DNA from: Acorus gramineus | Taxonomy: Eukaryota > Streptophyta > Magnoliopsida > Acorales > Acoraceae | Reading direction: 5' to 3' | Assembly (NCBI GenBank): GCA_030737835.1 | Contig: CM060850.1 | Span: 19,746,216 to 19,810,215, forward strand | DNA length: 64,000 nucleotides | Shown here: positions 25,168-38,300 of the stretch, in pieces | Position numbering within the stretch: position 1 is the stretch's first letter | Layout of the letters: each line of letters begins with the position of its first letter | Position numbers and translations under genes: made by a program | The notes under the pieces: model-generated | Told to the model about the DNA's origin: nothing | What the model saw: only the letters and a program-made list of their open reading frames with translations | Database searches by the model: none

Positions 25168-28100
25168 TCATGTCGCTACGTTGGTGACTTCAAGTGCACC
25201 TCCCTGAAAGCTGACTTGCGCCGCTCCTGCCAGGGCGCATCCCCACCCTTTAATCAAGCACACAATCTCCTCCCATGCGTTCTCTGCGTGCATTGGCTGT
25301 TTTTTGAAGATCAGAGCATTTCGGGTTTTCCAAATTACCCATGTCGTGGCTGGTTTGAGGGACGTGCACACCGAGGCCTGGATCTCCCCACCGGACTGAC
25401 TCCTTAGACACTTCCCCTCATTCCACATGAACTCCACCGTTGTGAACCTTGAGTTTAATCCTGTCACCGTGGCCATCTGCCTGTAGATGTCCCGGGCGAA
25501 TCCGCATGTGCATAATAGGTGTTCCGTTGTTTCCGCCTTGGCGTTGCACAGCACACAGACATTGTCCTCATTCGGATTCCATCTAGCCCGATATGATTTG
25601 GTTAGAAGACGGTTTTGCAGAACTAGCGGAATTTTGAGATGCCATAACAAGGAAGCTTTCTCATGCACGGTAGGGACAGGAGTTGCCAACCTAGCCCACC
25701 AGTAATAAGCACCATGCACTGAGAATCTGCCTGTGGAGTTAGCTTCCTACACTCTCCTGTCTTCACTGCCTTCCAAGGGTAACTCCCTCTGCAAGGAGTG
25801 CAACATCTCTCCCACTTGCCGCTGTTCATCCTCCATCGCATTTCTGCCCCTGGGGATCAGCCACAGCCTGTTAGCCACATCCCAGAAGCTGCCCACTAGA
25901 CCACCTTTCTGCCTTGCCGCCTGAAACGCTTGCGGGAATTGAGTGAACAAGGGGAGGTCCTCCCACCAGGTGTCCTCCCAAAGTGAGCCCTCATGCCGTC
26001 TCCTAACTCCCAAGACATCGTCGCGCGGAATTCCTCTACCAATTCAAAGATGCCTTTAGCCACGTGTGTCATGCGCCGGGATGGGCAGGGAATTCTTTCC
26101 CACCTCCGACATCTTCTGCCACATCATTCCCTCATTAGTTTCTGCCACACTGATCCAGTATTTTCCCCCCATTCCCATAATCATTTCGATAGTAGGGCCT
26201 TATTTAACACCTCGAAATCAAGGATCCCCATACCATCGAGTTAGCGTCTCAAACATACAGCAGACTACTTGACCAGGTGTGGTCTCCGAATGCTTTGATC
26301 CGTCCCGTTCCATAGGAAATGTCGCCGGATCTTGTCTACCAGGGATTGCACGCCCTTAGGCAGTTTGAACATGGACAAGAAGAACACCGACAGGTTGGAC
26401 ATCACAGCCTGAAGTAAGATGATCCGCCCCCCCAAAACTGAGTTGTTACCATTTCCATCCAGCTAGTCCGTGTGCCATACATTCCACCAGCCCGCACCAG
26501 TCCTCCTTACGCAGCCTATCCTTCACCAGAGGTAGCCCCAGATGTTTGCAGGGAAGAATGCTGACCGGACAGCCAATGATCTTGGCCATGCGTATCACCA
26601 CCTGTGGATTCGCATTGATAGGGAATAACGCACTCTTGTCTAAGTTTATCTTAAGCCCCGACAGATGTTCGAAACACTTAAGAATAAACCGGAAACCACT
26701 GAAAGTCTCCACCTCCGTCTCACCCAGCAAAATGGTATCATCGGCATATTGTAGAATTATCGTGCGCGTCCCCCCCCCCCCCCCCCCGCCTACCCCGCAC
26801 CCCCTTCAATCCCCCAGAGCAACCTCGCATTAGCTACTGCTTTGCACATTCTGCATAAAAACATTGGCTACAACCAGAAATAGGAAGGGGGACATTGGAT
26901 CCCCCTGTCTGAGCCCCCAGTTGATTGGGAAGAATCCGTGGAGAGATCCATTAATTTCACGGACGCGTGCGCAGTGGAGATGCACTGTCTGATCATGCGG
27001 ACCCAGTTTGCCGAGAACCTTTGTAACTGTAGGAGGTCGAGCAGAAAACCCCACTCTACACTACCATAGGCTTTTCAAAATCCAATTTAAGCGCCACTCC
27101 GCTCCGCTTGAATTTATGTAACGCCGTGATCAGTTCTTGGGTGACCATAAAGCTCTCCTATAGCGATCGGCCTGGGATAAACGCCGCCTGTTCCTCTTTG
27201 AATAGCACATCGCTTGCCCGCCGAACACGGCTGGGCATCACCTTGGCCAAGATCATGTAACACGAATTGACTAAGCAGATGGGTCTATAGTCCCCAATAG
27301 CACAAGCGCCCTCCTTCTTTGGAATCAAAACAAACGTGGAAGAGTTTAAGCATCCGATGCTCTCCCTGCCTGAGAAGAACTCAATAAACATCTCCAACAT
27401 GTCTAGTCGAATGATGTGCCAAAAAGTTTGCTAAAACCGCATGCCAAATCCGTTCGGCCACAGGGACTTATCCCCCTCTGACCCCCTCATCACCCGCAGG
27501 ATCTCTTCCTCGGAGAACGGGGCCTCAAGATCCGGGATCAAATCTGTCGGGATCTACTTCAATCTGGGGTCATCCTATCGTGGTGACCATCTCCGGTGTC
27601 GGGTGAAATCTTCCTTGAAGTTGTCCACCACCCGCGCATTCAACCCCCTTGCCTCATCCACCCTTGTGCCCGTGAACTGAAGGGCGCTAATACATTTCAA
27701 GCAGTTGCGAGCCGTGGCCGCCTTATGGAAAAACTTGGAGTTGTTATCCCCCAATTTCAGCCAAAGTTCCTTCTGCCTCCACTCCATCTCCTCAAGGTGG
27801 AGAATGTTCGTAAGCCTCTCCCTTGCCTCTTGCCTGTCCATTCTATCCGCCATCACCAGCGGACCATTCTATCTGCGCGATCATGGCGCTCGATCCGAGC
27901 GCTGCAATCCACCTTCTCTGCTGCCCTAGCCGCCCGCACTTCCCTCCCCCAGACCTTTAAAATCTCCTCTTCAGTTGGCGCAACTTGAATGCGATCTTGC
28001 GAGCCCCATGCACCTCTACTACCGCGCTCGTCCAAGAGGCGCGCATCTACTCCTCAAGTCCGGGCCAATCCGTCCACCATGCCTCGAATTGGAAAGGTCG

Positions 28101-28800
28101 AGGTCATCTGACTACCTCCTGTTGCGCAAGGAGCAGCAGGGTGTGATCATAGACCATGCGTGGCAAGCCCCACACTTCCGAGCAGCGGGGTCTACCAGGG
28201 CCCGATCCAACCTCGCAAGGGCCGGGGAATCCCTCATGCTACTCCACGTATACATGACATTCGGGACCGGTAGATCGACGAGCCCCTTTGATTCGATCCA
28301 GTCATTGAATTCCCTCATAGCCGGCGTGTGCGCGCCAATTAAGTTACGGTCCTTGGGAGACCTAGTGACAATGAAGTTTCCAGTGACGCACCATGGTCCT
28401 CCCCACCGCTAACGAATAGCCGACAACTCCTCCCACATCTCCGTTCGTTCCCGATCCGAATGAGGACCGTAAACCCATGTGTAGATCAATTGAGTAGCCG
28501 ACGCCGCCTCCTCGAAGGGGATGGCCACTGAGTATTTCCCCACCCTAGTTTCAACATCTCTCCGGTGTTGAGTCCGCCAATCCACTACGATGCCTCCCGC
28601 CCCCCGCATCTCCTCGAAGGAGCCACCCCCAAATGCTCGCAAGGTCCTCCGCTGGATGTGTTCCATCTGTCTCTTGTAGGCAACAGATCTGGACTCCATG
28701 ATGGCGCACGAACTCCTTTACTCACCGCCTGCTTCCCCGAGTCGTTCAGACCCAGGATATTCCAAGATAGAATGCTCAATATGATCCACTTGGGGGCCCC
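25168..28800 (-). pseudogene. LINE ORF2 remnant: endonuclease, reverse transcriptase, zf-RVT
   Basis: In coding order, the endonuclease begins near 28790 with ILSWNILGLND. It continues with YTWVYGPHSDRERTEMWEEL (about 28420-28520) and EFNDWIESKGLVDLPV with LARLDRALVD (28112-28318). RT linker WLKLGDNNSKFFHKAA is at about 27700-27760. RT motifs are FVLIPKKEG and DYRPICLVN (27158-27400), [13 protein letters not shown] (26830-27054), the catalytic LQYADDTILL (about 26727-26756) and HLGLPLVKDRL (about 26520-26550). The zf-RVT tail, CVLCNAKAETTEHLLCTCGFA, falls in 25168-25719. A run of 18 C within the RT region and many frame breaks mean no intact protein can be made. Confidence 0.88.
26770..26787. 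repeat. Poly(C)18 run inside the LINE reverse transcriptase
   Basis: Eighteen consecutive C lie between the YADD-encoding DNA and the GLRQGDP region. This is a slippage-prone expansion and its length may be uncertain in assembly. Confidence 0.9.
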
Positions 28801-29205
28801 AAGGCCGCCACATCTAATGGGATCGGGCTCGCCGCATCCTGAACAGCCTCCATCGCGCCTCCATGAGTGTGTTCGAAAGGGAATGCACCCTTGCCACCAA
28901 ACGCCTCCCAAAGAAATCTGTTGAACCGCTGGTGCTCAGATTCCATCGCCAGGCGGATCCCCACATAGTGAGCCCTCACCCAGGTCAGTGGTTCAAAATG
29001 ACTAGAGCGTGTGCCCCATTCCATGCGCATAGAGCCACTATCAGCGCTCCCTCCGACCCCTCCGGGGCCGCAATGCGACTCCTCATCGGATCCACTACGG
29101 GGCTCAGACTCCTTGCCTCCAAAGCTGGTGGAGCCGGTGGAATGTCATCCACCTTTTGTGCTTGCTGCCCAGGACCCCAGTCTTGGTCACGAACCAGTCG
29201 GTAGA

Positions 29206-29250
29206 TGGGGTCAAAAAATAGATTTCGGTTGAAAAAATGATGTTTGGAAT
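29206..29250 (+). repeat. Satellite remnant between the two LINE copies (S1 polarity)
   Basis: This short piece reads GGGGTCAAAAAATAG, then GGTTGAAAAAATGATGTTTG. It is about two units of the minisatellite in the same G-rich orientation as S1. It places the polarity switch to its right, at the second LINE tail. Confidence 0.8.
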
Positions 29251-29446
29251 GAAGGGGTCCTCGGCGCTGGCAGACCATCTCTACCCCTTCACCTGAAGAC
29301 TCGTTTTGGCCTCTCACTTCTCGCCATCTCTGTCATGTTTCTTCTCTGTCGCTTGTATCTTTTATTTTTCCTATGTCTGCCATGTATCAGGACACCTCTT
29401 AATGAAATCGCGGTAGCTTGACTACCTTTGTTAAAAAAAAAAAAAC
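29251..29446 (+). mobile_element. Second LINE 3' tail, + strand, inverted relative to the first
   Basis: This 196-bp fragment matches the reverse complement of about 24965-25150. Shared words include TTGTATCTTTTATTTTTCC, ACACCTCTTAATGAAAT and GGTAGCTTGACTACCTTTGTT. It ends in a poly(A) run (29433-29445). Divergence from the first copy is roughly 10%, so it is an independent, 5'-truncated insertion of the same family and not a fresh palindromic copy. Confidence 0.9.
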
Positions 29447-29690
29447 ACCAATGTAAACACAATTTTTAAACCCAGATAAATAATACACAATTTTTTTAAA
29501 CCGAATCACCATTTTTCAAACCAAACTTCATTTTTCAAGAGAAACACCATTTTTCGACCCAAACTTCACCTTTCGGCTGAAACATCATTTTTTGGACCCA
29601 AGCAGCATTTTGGGACACAAAACAACCGTTTTCGAAGCAAATACTAATCTTTTTCTTTTTACCCAAATCCCATTTTTTGACACAAATTAA

Positions 29691-30034
29691 AGGTCTGTTT
29701 GGAAACATAAATTGAAAAGTAGCTTTTGGAATAAAGCTGCTTTTTAAGATGATTTTAGACCTTGACTGTTTGAGGATGCTTTTTTTTAATTCAGGAATCA
29801 ATATTTGAAAGGAGTTTAATGTTTGATAAAGAAAGCTGCTTTTCAATTCAAAAAATCGATTCCGACCAAAAAGCGTTGTTTTTTGAGCTTTTCAAAACAC
29901 ATATTTCGAGGGAAAAATTAAAAGGAATCCAGCTTTCGATTTTACAAAAAGCCGTCCTGTTTGGCTGCACGATTTTAGCTTTTCAGCTTTTCAAAAAGCA
30001 AAAGCGTACCTAAACGCGCAACCAAACGGGGCCT
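29691..30034. mobile_element. MITE with hAT-like termini inside S2
   Basis: The terminal inverted repeats AGGTCTGTTTGG (29691-29702) and CCAAACGGGGCCT (30022-30034) bound a 344-bp non-coding, partly self-complementary segment with AGCTTTT/AAAAGCT words. Such GGCC-GTTTGG ends are typical of many plant hAT-type MITEs. No 8-bp target-site duplication could be confirmed against the low-complexity flanks. Confidence 0.8.
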
Positions 30035-33000
30035 AAGAAAACAACACTTTTTCAACCCAAACACCAATTTTCTACGTATACACCGTTTTTCTTTTACCGA
30101 AATTTTGAAACACTATTTTTTAACACAAATACCATTCTCTTGGCCCAAACACCATTTTACATATCCGAACACCACAATCCGACCCAAACACCAGTTTTTG
30201 TCCCAAAACCATATAAAAAAATACACACCATTTTACCGACCCAAACACCAATTTCCAATGCAAATACCATTTTTTCAAAAAAAATAATGAAAACACTGTT
30301 TTTCTTCCACCTTCCATTTTTTACCCAAACACAGTTTTTCTGACAAAATACCCCCTTTTTTTAACCAAAACATTTTTCGACCGAGACATCTTTTTCTTAC
30401 CAAAACAATATTTTGGGACCCAAACCAACAGTTTCTGATTCAAACTCCAGTTTCTGTCCGAAAACCATTTTTTGACCCCAAATAACGAAAGCACCGTTTT
30501 ATCAACTCAACCTACAAATTTTAATGTAAACACAATTTTTATACCCAAATAACGAAAACACCAATTTTTTTTAACCGAAATACTATTTTTCGAACCAAAC
30601 ATCATTTTTCAAGAGAAACACCATATTTCGACCAAGATATCATATTTTTGGCCAACACACAATTTTTACACCCAAACCCAAACAATATTTTCTGACCCAA
30701 ACCCCACTTTTCAACCCAAACTTCACCTTTTCCGCCAAAACATCATTTTTGGGACAAACAACAGTTTTCGACGCAAACATCATTATTTTTCTTTTTACCA
30801 AAATCCCACTTTTTGACCCACACACTACTTTTGTCCAAAAACCATTTTTTTACCCAAATTAAGAAAATAGTACTTTTTCAACCCAAACACCAATTTTCCA
30901 CGTAGATGCCATTTTTTGTTTTATCGAAATATTGAAAACACTATTTTTTAACCCAAGTACCATTTTTGACCCAAATAACATTTTTTCCACCGAAACACTT
31001 CTTCTCGATAGACTAGTATTTTTTGATCGAAACACCACTCTCTTGACCCAAATACCATTTTACATATCCGAACACCACCTTTCGACCCAAGCAACAGTTT
31101 TTGTCCCAAAACCATATTTGACCCAAATAAAAATAAAAACACACCGTTTTACCGACCCAAACACCAATTTTCAATGCAAATATCATTTTTTGACCGAAAT
31201 AATGAAAACACGGTATTTCTTTCCTACTACCATTTTCTACCCAAACACAGTTTTTTCGACCAAATATCCATTTTTTCGGACAAAAACATCATTTTTCGAC
31301 CGAAACACTTATATGCCCAAATAGTATTTTTAGACCCAAACCAGCAGTTTTTGACACAAACTCCAGTTTCTGTCTGAAAACCATTTTTTAACCCTAGATA
31401 TTGAAAGCTCTATTTTTTCAACCCAAACACCAACTTTTAACATAAACACAATTTTTATAAACAAATAATGAGAACTCCATTTTATTTTATTTTTATAGTG
31501 AAACACCATTTTAAGAGAAACACTATATTTCGATCAAGACATTTTTTTTCTGTCAAAACACCATTTTTTTCACCTAACAACATTTTTTTACCGAAACACC
31601 ATTTTTCGACCCAAACTTAACCATTTCAGGCGAAACATGATTTTTTGGACCCAAACAACATTTTGGGACACAAAGCAACCATTTTCGACACAAACACCAG
31701 TCTTTTTCTTTTTACCCAAATCCTACTTTTTAACCCAAACATCAGTTTCTGTCGAAAAACCATTATTTGACATAAATTAGGGAAAAAAAACTTTTTCAAC
31801 ACAAACACCTATTTTCCACGAAGATACCGTTTTTGTTTTACTGAATATTGAAAGTACTATTTTTTAACCCAAATACCATTTTCGACCCAAATAACATTTT
31901 TTTCACAAACACACTTCTTTTTGACAGGAACAACATTTTTTTTACCGAAACAACATTCTCTTGATCGAAACACCATTTTACATTTTCGAACACCATGTTT
32001 TGACCCAAGCATCAATTTTTGTCCTAAAACCATATTTTGACCCAAATAAAAAAAATACACCATTTTACTGACCCAAACACCAATTTCCAATGCAAATACA
32101 ATCTTTTCACCGAAATAATGAAAATACTGTTTTTCTTACCAAACTACCATTTTTGACCCAAAGACCATTTTTTCTTCCAAATGCCCATTTTTTCGGACCG
32201 AAACATAATTTTTTGACCGAAACACCTTATCGACCCAACCATCATATTTTTTATAACCAAACACCACATTTTGACCCAAACACCAGATTTTGTGACAAAA
32301 TCATTTTTTGACTAAAATTAAGAAAACAACATTTTTTCAACCCAAACACTAATTTTCGATGTGCACACCATTTTTGTTTTATCGAAATAATAAAAAATTA
32401 TTTTTAACCCATTTTCGACGCAAATAACATTTTTCGACCAAATAACATTTTTTCAACACAAACACCATTTTTCGACCCAAACAATGTTTATCGACCAAAA
32501 CCCCGTTTTTGACCCAAACAACATTTTTAAACCAAAACACCATTTTCTGGGTCAAACACCCATTTTTCAGCCGAATCACAATTTTTTCGACTCGAACACT
32601 ATTGTTTTTGTCCGAAAACCATTTTTTGACCCAAATGAAATAAAAACACAATTTTTTCATCCCAAATACATGATCCAAACCCAAACACCATTGCTTTCAT
32701 GATCCAAACACCATTTTGTTTCCACCAGAACAACATATTTTACACCCAAACACCACTTTTGAAACATTTTTCGTACCCAAATAAAGGAAACCCATTTTTT
32801 CGGCCCAAATACAATTTTTTAAACCAAACATATTTTCAACCAATTTACGACCCAAAGAGCCAATTTTTTTTCAAATAAGAAAACATAATTGTTCTTCCCA
32901 AATAGGATTGCTTCGTCCCAAACAGTGATTTGGGGCACAAAATTGTTGTTTTCCATCAACACACCACTTTTCAACCGAAAAACTAGTTTTTGTCCCAAAA

Positions 33001-34854
33001 CTGTTTTGTGAACAAGATTAAGAAAACAACATTTTTTCAACCCAAACATCAATTTTTGACGTATACACCATTTTAGTCTTTCCGAAATGATGGAAAGGCT
33101 ATTTTTTAAAACAATTTTCATTTTCATCACAAACACCATCTTTTCAACACGCAAACGTTGGTTGTTTCCCAATACACCATATTTCGAGCCAGACACTAGT
33201 TTTTCTACCAAAACGATTTCTTAACAAAAAAAAAAGACATTTTTTTTGACCAAAACGTCAATTTTCTATGCAAATAATGAAATCACTATTATTTGACCCA
33301 ACTACTATTTTCCCCCCAAACACCATTTATTCGATGAAAAAAAACATTTTTTAGACCCAAACAACATTCTTCAAATAAAACACCATTTTTCAACCCAAAC
33401 AGCATTTTGTTCGGTCGAAAGACTAATTATTTTTTTATCCAAACACCACTTTTCATTGCAAACATCAGTTATTGACCCAAAACCATTTCTTGACACAGAA
33501 ATAGATAACATTTTTTCAACCCAAACACCAATTTTCCACTCAAATACCATTTTGGACCGAAATAATGAAAATACCATTTATTCTTATCCAAACGACTACT
33601 TTTCGACCCAAACACTAGTTTTTGTCCCAAAACCCTTTTTTGACACCATTGTTTGACCCGAACAATATGTTTTTGACCAAAACAGTATTTTTCCACCTAA
33701 ACCTTATATTTTGACCCAAACATGACGGAAACTCCATTTTTCTATGCAAATATCACTTTTTTACCCAAACATGACTGAAAATCATTTTTAGACTCGAACA
33801 ACATTTCTATACCCAAATTGCATTTTTTGATGCAAAAATTATTTTTCAACCCTAACATGACCCAAACACCATTATTTTGACTTAAACTACATGTTCGATA
33901 CAAACACAACCCAAAAGACATTTTTCAAACCAGACACCATTTATTTTTCTCGAAGTAGCATTTTTTCAATGCAAACAAAATTTTTCGAACAAAACCCCAT
34001 TTCTTCAACAGAAACCGCATTTTTCGACCCAAAACCCATTTTTTTTACTCAAATGATTTTTTTTATCCAAAGACGAATGAAACATCATTTTTCTACCTAT
34101 ATAGAATATTTTGACCCAAACAGCCAATCATCACATTTTGACCCAAACATAATTTTTGAAGCCAAACTTCATTTTGAAACCCAAACAACATTTGTCAAAC
34201 CAAACTGCATTTCTTTGACCAAACAGCATTTCCCGACCCAAACATAATTTTTCGACCCAACCATGTTTTCAGCCTAAATATGATATTTAGATGCAACCAA
34301 CATTTTTTTTTACTCAAACAGCGTTTTTCGACCCAAAACAACAATTTTCCTCCCAAAATCATTTTTTGACCCCAACAACATTTTCATTGACCCAAACAGC
34401 ACTTTCCTGACCAGAAAAGCATTTTGCGACAACACAACCCATACACCATTTTTTCAACTAAAACCGCATTTTGTAACCCAAATTACATTTTCGACTCAAA
34501 AACGACCAAAACATCCTTTTTTTACCATAACAACACTTTCCATACTAGAAAAGAATTTTTTGTCCCAAACAGCATTTTGTTGACCCGAACATTGTTTTTC
34601 AACCAAGACAGCTTTTTACAACTAAAACACGATCCAATCACCATTTTTTTTTACTTAAACAAACATTTTTTGGTGCAATCTGGATTTTGTGACCCAAATT
34701 GCAATTTAGACCCAAAAATGACGTAAACATCATTTTTTCGACGAAAACAACATTTTCTGAACCAAATAGCATTTTTTCAACCCCAACATCATTGTTTTTC
34801 TACCCATGCTTCATTTTCCGACCCGAACATTATATTTTTTTACCCAATAAACAG

Positions 34855-35382
34855 TTCTACTTGCTTGACTAAAATTCTGGTTTTGTCTAGTGAACATGCA
34901 CGTAGGACTATACTTCAAATGTGAGCACGGTCGTCCCGAGAAAGTCTTCGCTTGAATCATCGCGAATTCATTAAAGTGAACATACGTAATGATAATGAAC
35001 GTCTCTACGAGATAACAGAATCGTTATCCATTCACCCCACCCACTCGCATAAACAATAAAACCTTAACCCATACACTTGCCGTCGGTTTGCTGTACGTAC
35101 TGTCAAAATAAGTAACGGCGAGACCAGAGTCCATAATGTATTATCTTCATTCGTTGTGGTAACACAAATCATGACAAACTTTCATTTCAATTTGAAGTAT
35201 AATAGAAAGGCATAGGTCTGCGCTCGTTGAGGTGACCGAAGGCGACCAACGGGAGTAAAGAAGTTTAGATTGTTTGTTAAGTCAAGCTACAAGTGAGAAA
35301 ACGTAGTTGCCAATTCGTCACATGCTCACTGCAAAAGCTCTGACTGGCAAGGGTTAGGGCTACTTTTGTTCACCACTGTCTC
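34855..35382. other. 528-bp non-satellite segment within S2, unidentified
   Basis: Sequence of ordinary complexity interrupts the minisatellite, which continues in the same polarity on both sides. It has no coding frame. CTTGCTTGACTA near the left end and a loosely complementary TAAGTCAAGCTACAAG near 35280 could be degenerate inverted repeats, but the match is weak. It could be a solo LTR, a SINE-like element or captured genomic DNA. Confidence 0.55.
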
Positions 35383-38300
35383 AAACATCATTTTTAGATC
35401 CGAACATTTTTTGACCCAAACAATATTTTTTCTACCCAAATATCATTTTTCAACCCAAACAGTATTTTTCAAGCCAAACAGCTTTTGTTTTTTTACATAA
35501 TCACATATTTTTTACCCAAATATCATTTTTCGACTCAACCACCATTTTTTCATCCCACACACCATTGTTTTGACCGAGAGAATATTTTTTGACCCAAACT
35601 TCATTTTTCGACTTAAAACAATATTTTTTTTATTAAAGCATCATTTTTCCACCCATATCGTGATTTTCGATCTAAAGTCATTTTTCGACCCAAACAGCAA
35701 TTCCCGACCCAAACATCATTTTTTTGGCCCAAAGGCTATTTTTCAACCCAAAAGACATTTGTCAACATAAGCATCATTTTTTCGATGCAAACACCATTTC
35801 CTGATCAAAGCATGGCCTAAATCCCATTATTTATGCCCAAACAACATTTTTCAACCCAAACACCATTTTTATTTCCTGAAATGTCATTTTTCGACCCAAC
35901 TACGACACAAACACCATTTTTTGACCCACACCACATAAACAACACTTTTTCGACCCAAACAACACATTTTGACCCAAACATAATTTTTTTACCCAAACCT
36001 CATTTTTTACCCAAACATGAACCAAACTATATTTTATCTACCAAATATCATTCTTAGACGCAAACACACTCAAACATCATTTTTACACCCGAACAATATT
36101 TGTCGATCCAAACAACAATTGTCGACCCAAACAACATTTTTAGATGGAACATTTTTTCGACTCAACCATCAATTTTAGACCCGAACAACGTTTTTTTCCC
36201 CAACAACCATTTTTTGACGCAAATAACATTTTTCGTACGAAACACTATTTTTCGAACTGAACCATCCCATTTCTTCAACCTAAACAACATTTTTCGACCA
36301 AAACAACTTTTTCTTTTACCCAAATGACCTTTTTTTTATCCAAACACGACCCAAACAGCAAGTTTCAACCCAAACAGCATATTTTGAACCAAACAGTATT
36401 TTTTAGAACCAAACATCATTTTTTGACCCAAAAAATAATTTTCAACCCAAAATGCATTTCTAACGCGAAAATCATTTTTCGATCCTAACACGACCCAAAA
36501 ACACTTTTTCAACCCAAACGTAATTTGTTGACCCAAACACCATTTTTCCACCGAAACATCATTTTTAGACCCAAACAATATTTCTCAACCCAAACCTCAT
36601 TTTTTCCACACCTACCGCATTTTCGACGCCTACAACATTCTTTAACCCAAACATGACCCAAACAACATCTTTCCTACCTAAATATCATTTTGACGGAAAC
36701 AACAATTTTTTTGACTCAAACAACATTTTTTCGACCCAAACATCATTTTTCAACCCAAACTGCACTTTTCAACCCAAAACGCATTTTTCTACCCAAGTAT
36801 AAAAATCATTTTTTGATCCAAACAGGACCCAAACTAGACTTTTACAACCTAAACACCACATTTCGACCCTAACAAAATTTTAGAACCGAAACACTATTTT
36901 TCTAACCAAACATCAGACCCAAACAACATTTCTCAACCCAAACCTTATTTTTTCGACCCTACATCATTTTTCTAGCCAAACATGACCTAAACACCATTCT
37001 TTTCAACCAAAATATCATTCTTAGATGCAGACAACAATTTTTCCACTCAACCATCATTTTTAGACCTAAACCACATTTTTCGATCCGAACAACAATTTTT
37101 GACCCAAACAATAACTTTACGACCCAAACAACGTTTTTCTACCCAAACATAAAAGTTATTTTTCGATCCAAACGTGACCCAAACTGTACTTTTTTTTTAC
37201 CCAAACAACACATTTCGACCCAAACCAAATTTTTGATCCCCGAACACCATTTTCCTACCCAAATAACATTTTCAAACCCAAACAACATTTCTCAACAAAA
37301 CAACATTTTTTCAACCCATGCAGCATTTTTCCACCCAAACATTATATTTTGACCAAAACATCACACAAACAGCATTTTTCAACGCAAAAAATATTTTTCG
37401 ACCCTAACACGATGGAAACACCATTATTTCGACTGAGACAGCATTTTTCGACCAAAACATCATTTATGAACCCAAATATTTATTGATCGAAACAGAATAT
37501 TTTCGACCCAAACAACATTTTTCAGCCCAAACACGACCCAAACAGTATTTTTTGATCAAATTATCATTTCATCAAACCAGACATCATTTTTAGAAGCAAA
37601 CGATATTTCTTCGACACCCAACACCATTATATACACCCAAACAATATTTTTAGACGAAACATTTTTTCGAACCAACCATCAGTTTTCGACCCGAACAACA
37701 TTTTTGACCCAAACAACAATTTTCAACCCAAAATCACTATTTCACCCAAACACAACTCAGACGGCAACTTTCGGTTCAAACAGATCTAAAACAACATTTT
37801 CTCACCCAAACACCATTTTTTAGCAAAATTGCCCTTTTTTTTTTAGCCAACAACCAATTTTTTACCCAAATATCATTTTTTGACCCAACCCCCATCTTTT
37901 AGGCCCAAACACAACCTAAACACCATTGTTTTGACCTAGATAGCATTTTTCAATGGAAACAATGATTTTCGATCCAAATATTATTTCTGGACCAAAACAC
38001 AACCCAAGCCTCATTTTTTTTACTCAAACTGCATTTCACGAAACAACCATCTTTTTTTTTGCCCAAACAATATCTTCTGACCCAAACAATTTTTTTTGGT
38101 GCCAAACAGCATTTTTTGACCGAAATAACATTTTTTGACCCATACACCATTTTTTTTTTACCCAACCAGCATTTAATTTTACCCAAACAACATTGTTTTG
38201 GCCCCAACACCTTTTTTTGACACAAATATTAGTTTTCAACCCAAACACAACCTAAACACCATTTTTTTTTTATCCAGCCTGCATTTTTCAACCCAAAGAG

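Larger units (their letters stand above)
24965..29205 (-). mobile_element. Near-full-length degraded LINE (L1-type), minus strand
   Basis: The element is inserted in the satellite. Its 3' end is at the left, marked by a poly(T) run (24965-24975), and its 5' end is near 29205, where satellite resumes. Read on the minus strand it has remains of an upstream region (about 28800-29205), an endonuclease domain, reverse transcriptase and zf-RVT domain. Frameshifts and stops interrupt it throughout. The flank at 29206-29250 keeps the polarity of the left satellite, so the LINE entered S1. No clean target-site duplication could be aligned. Confidence 0.9.

Noticed and set aside
24965-29446. Twin-primed single LINE insertion as the explanation of the two opposed LINE copies
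   Set aside because: Both copies end in their own A-tail, they overlap in the same 3' segment and differ by about 10%, and satellite lies between them. These are two insertions.
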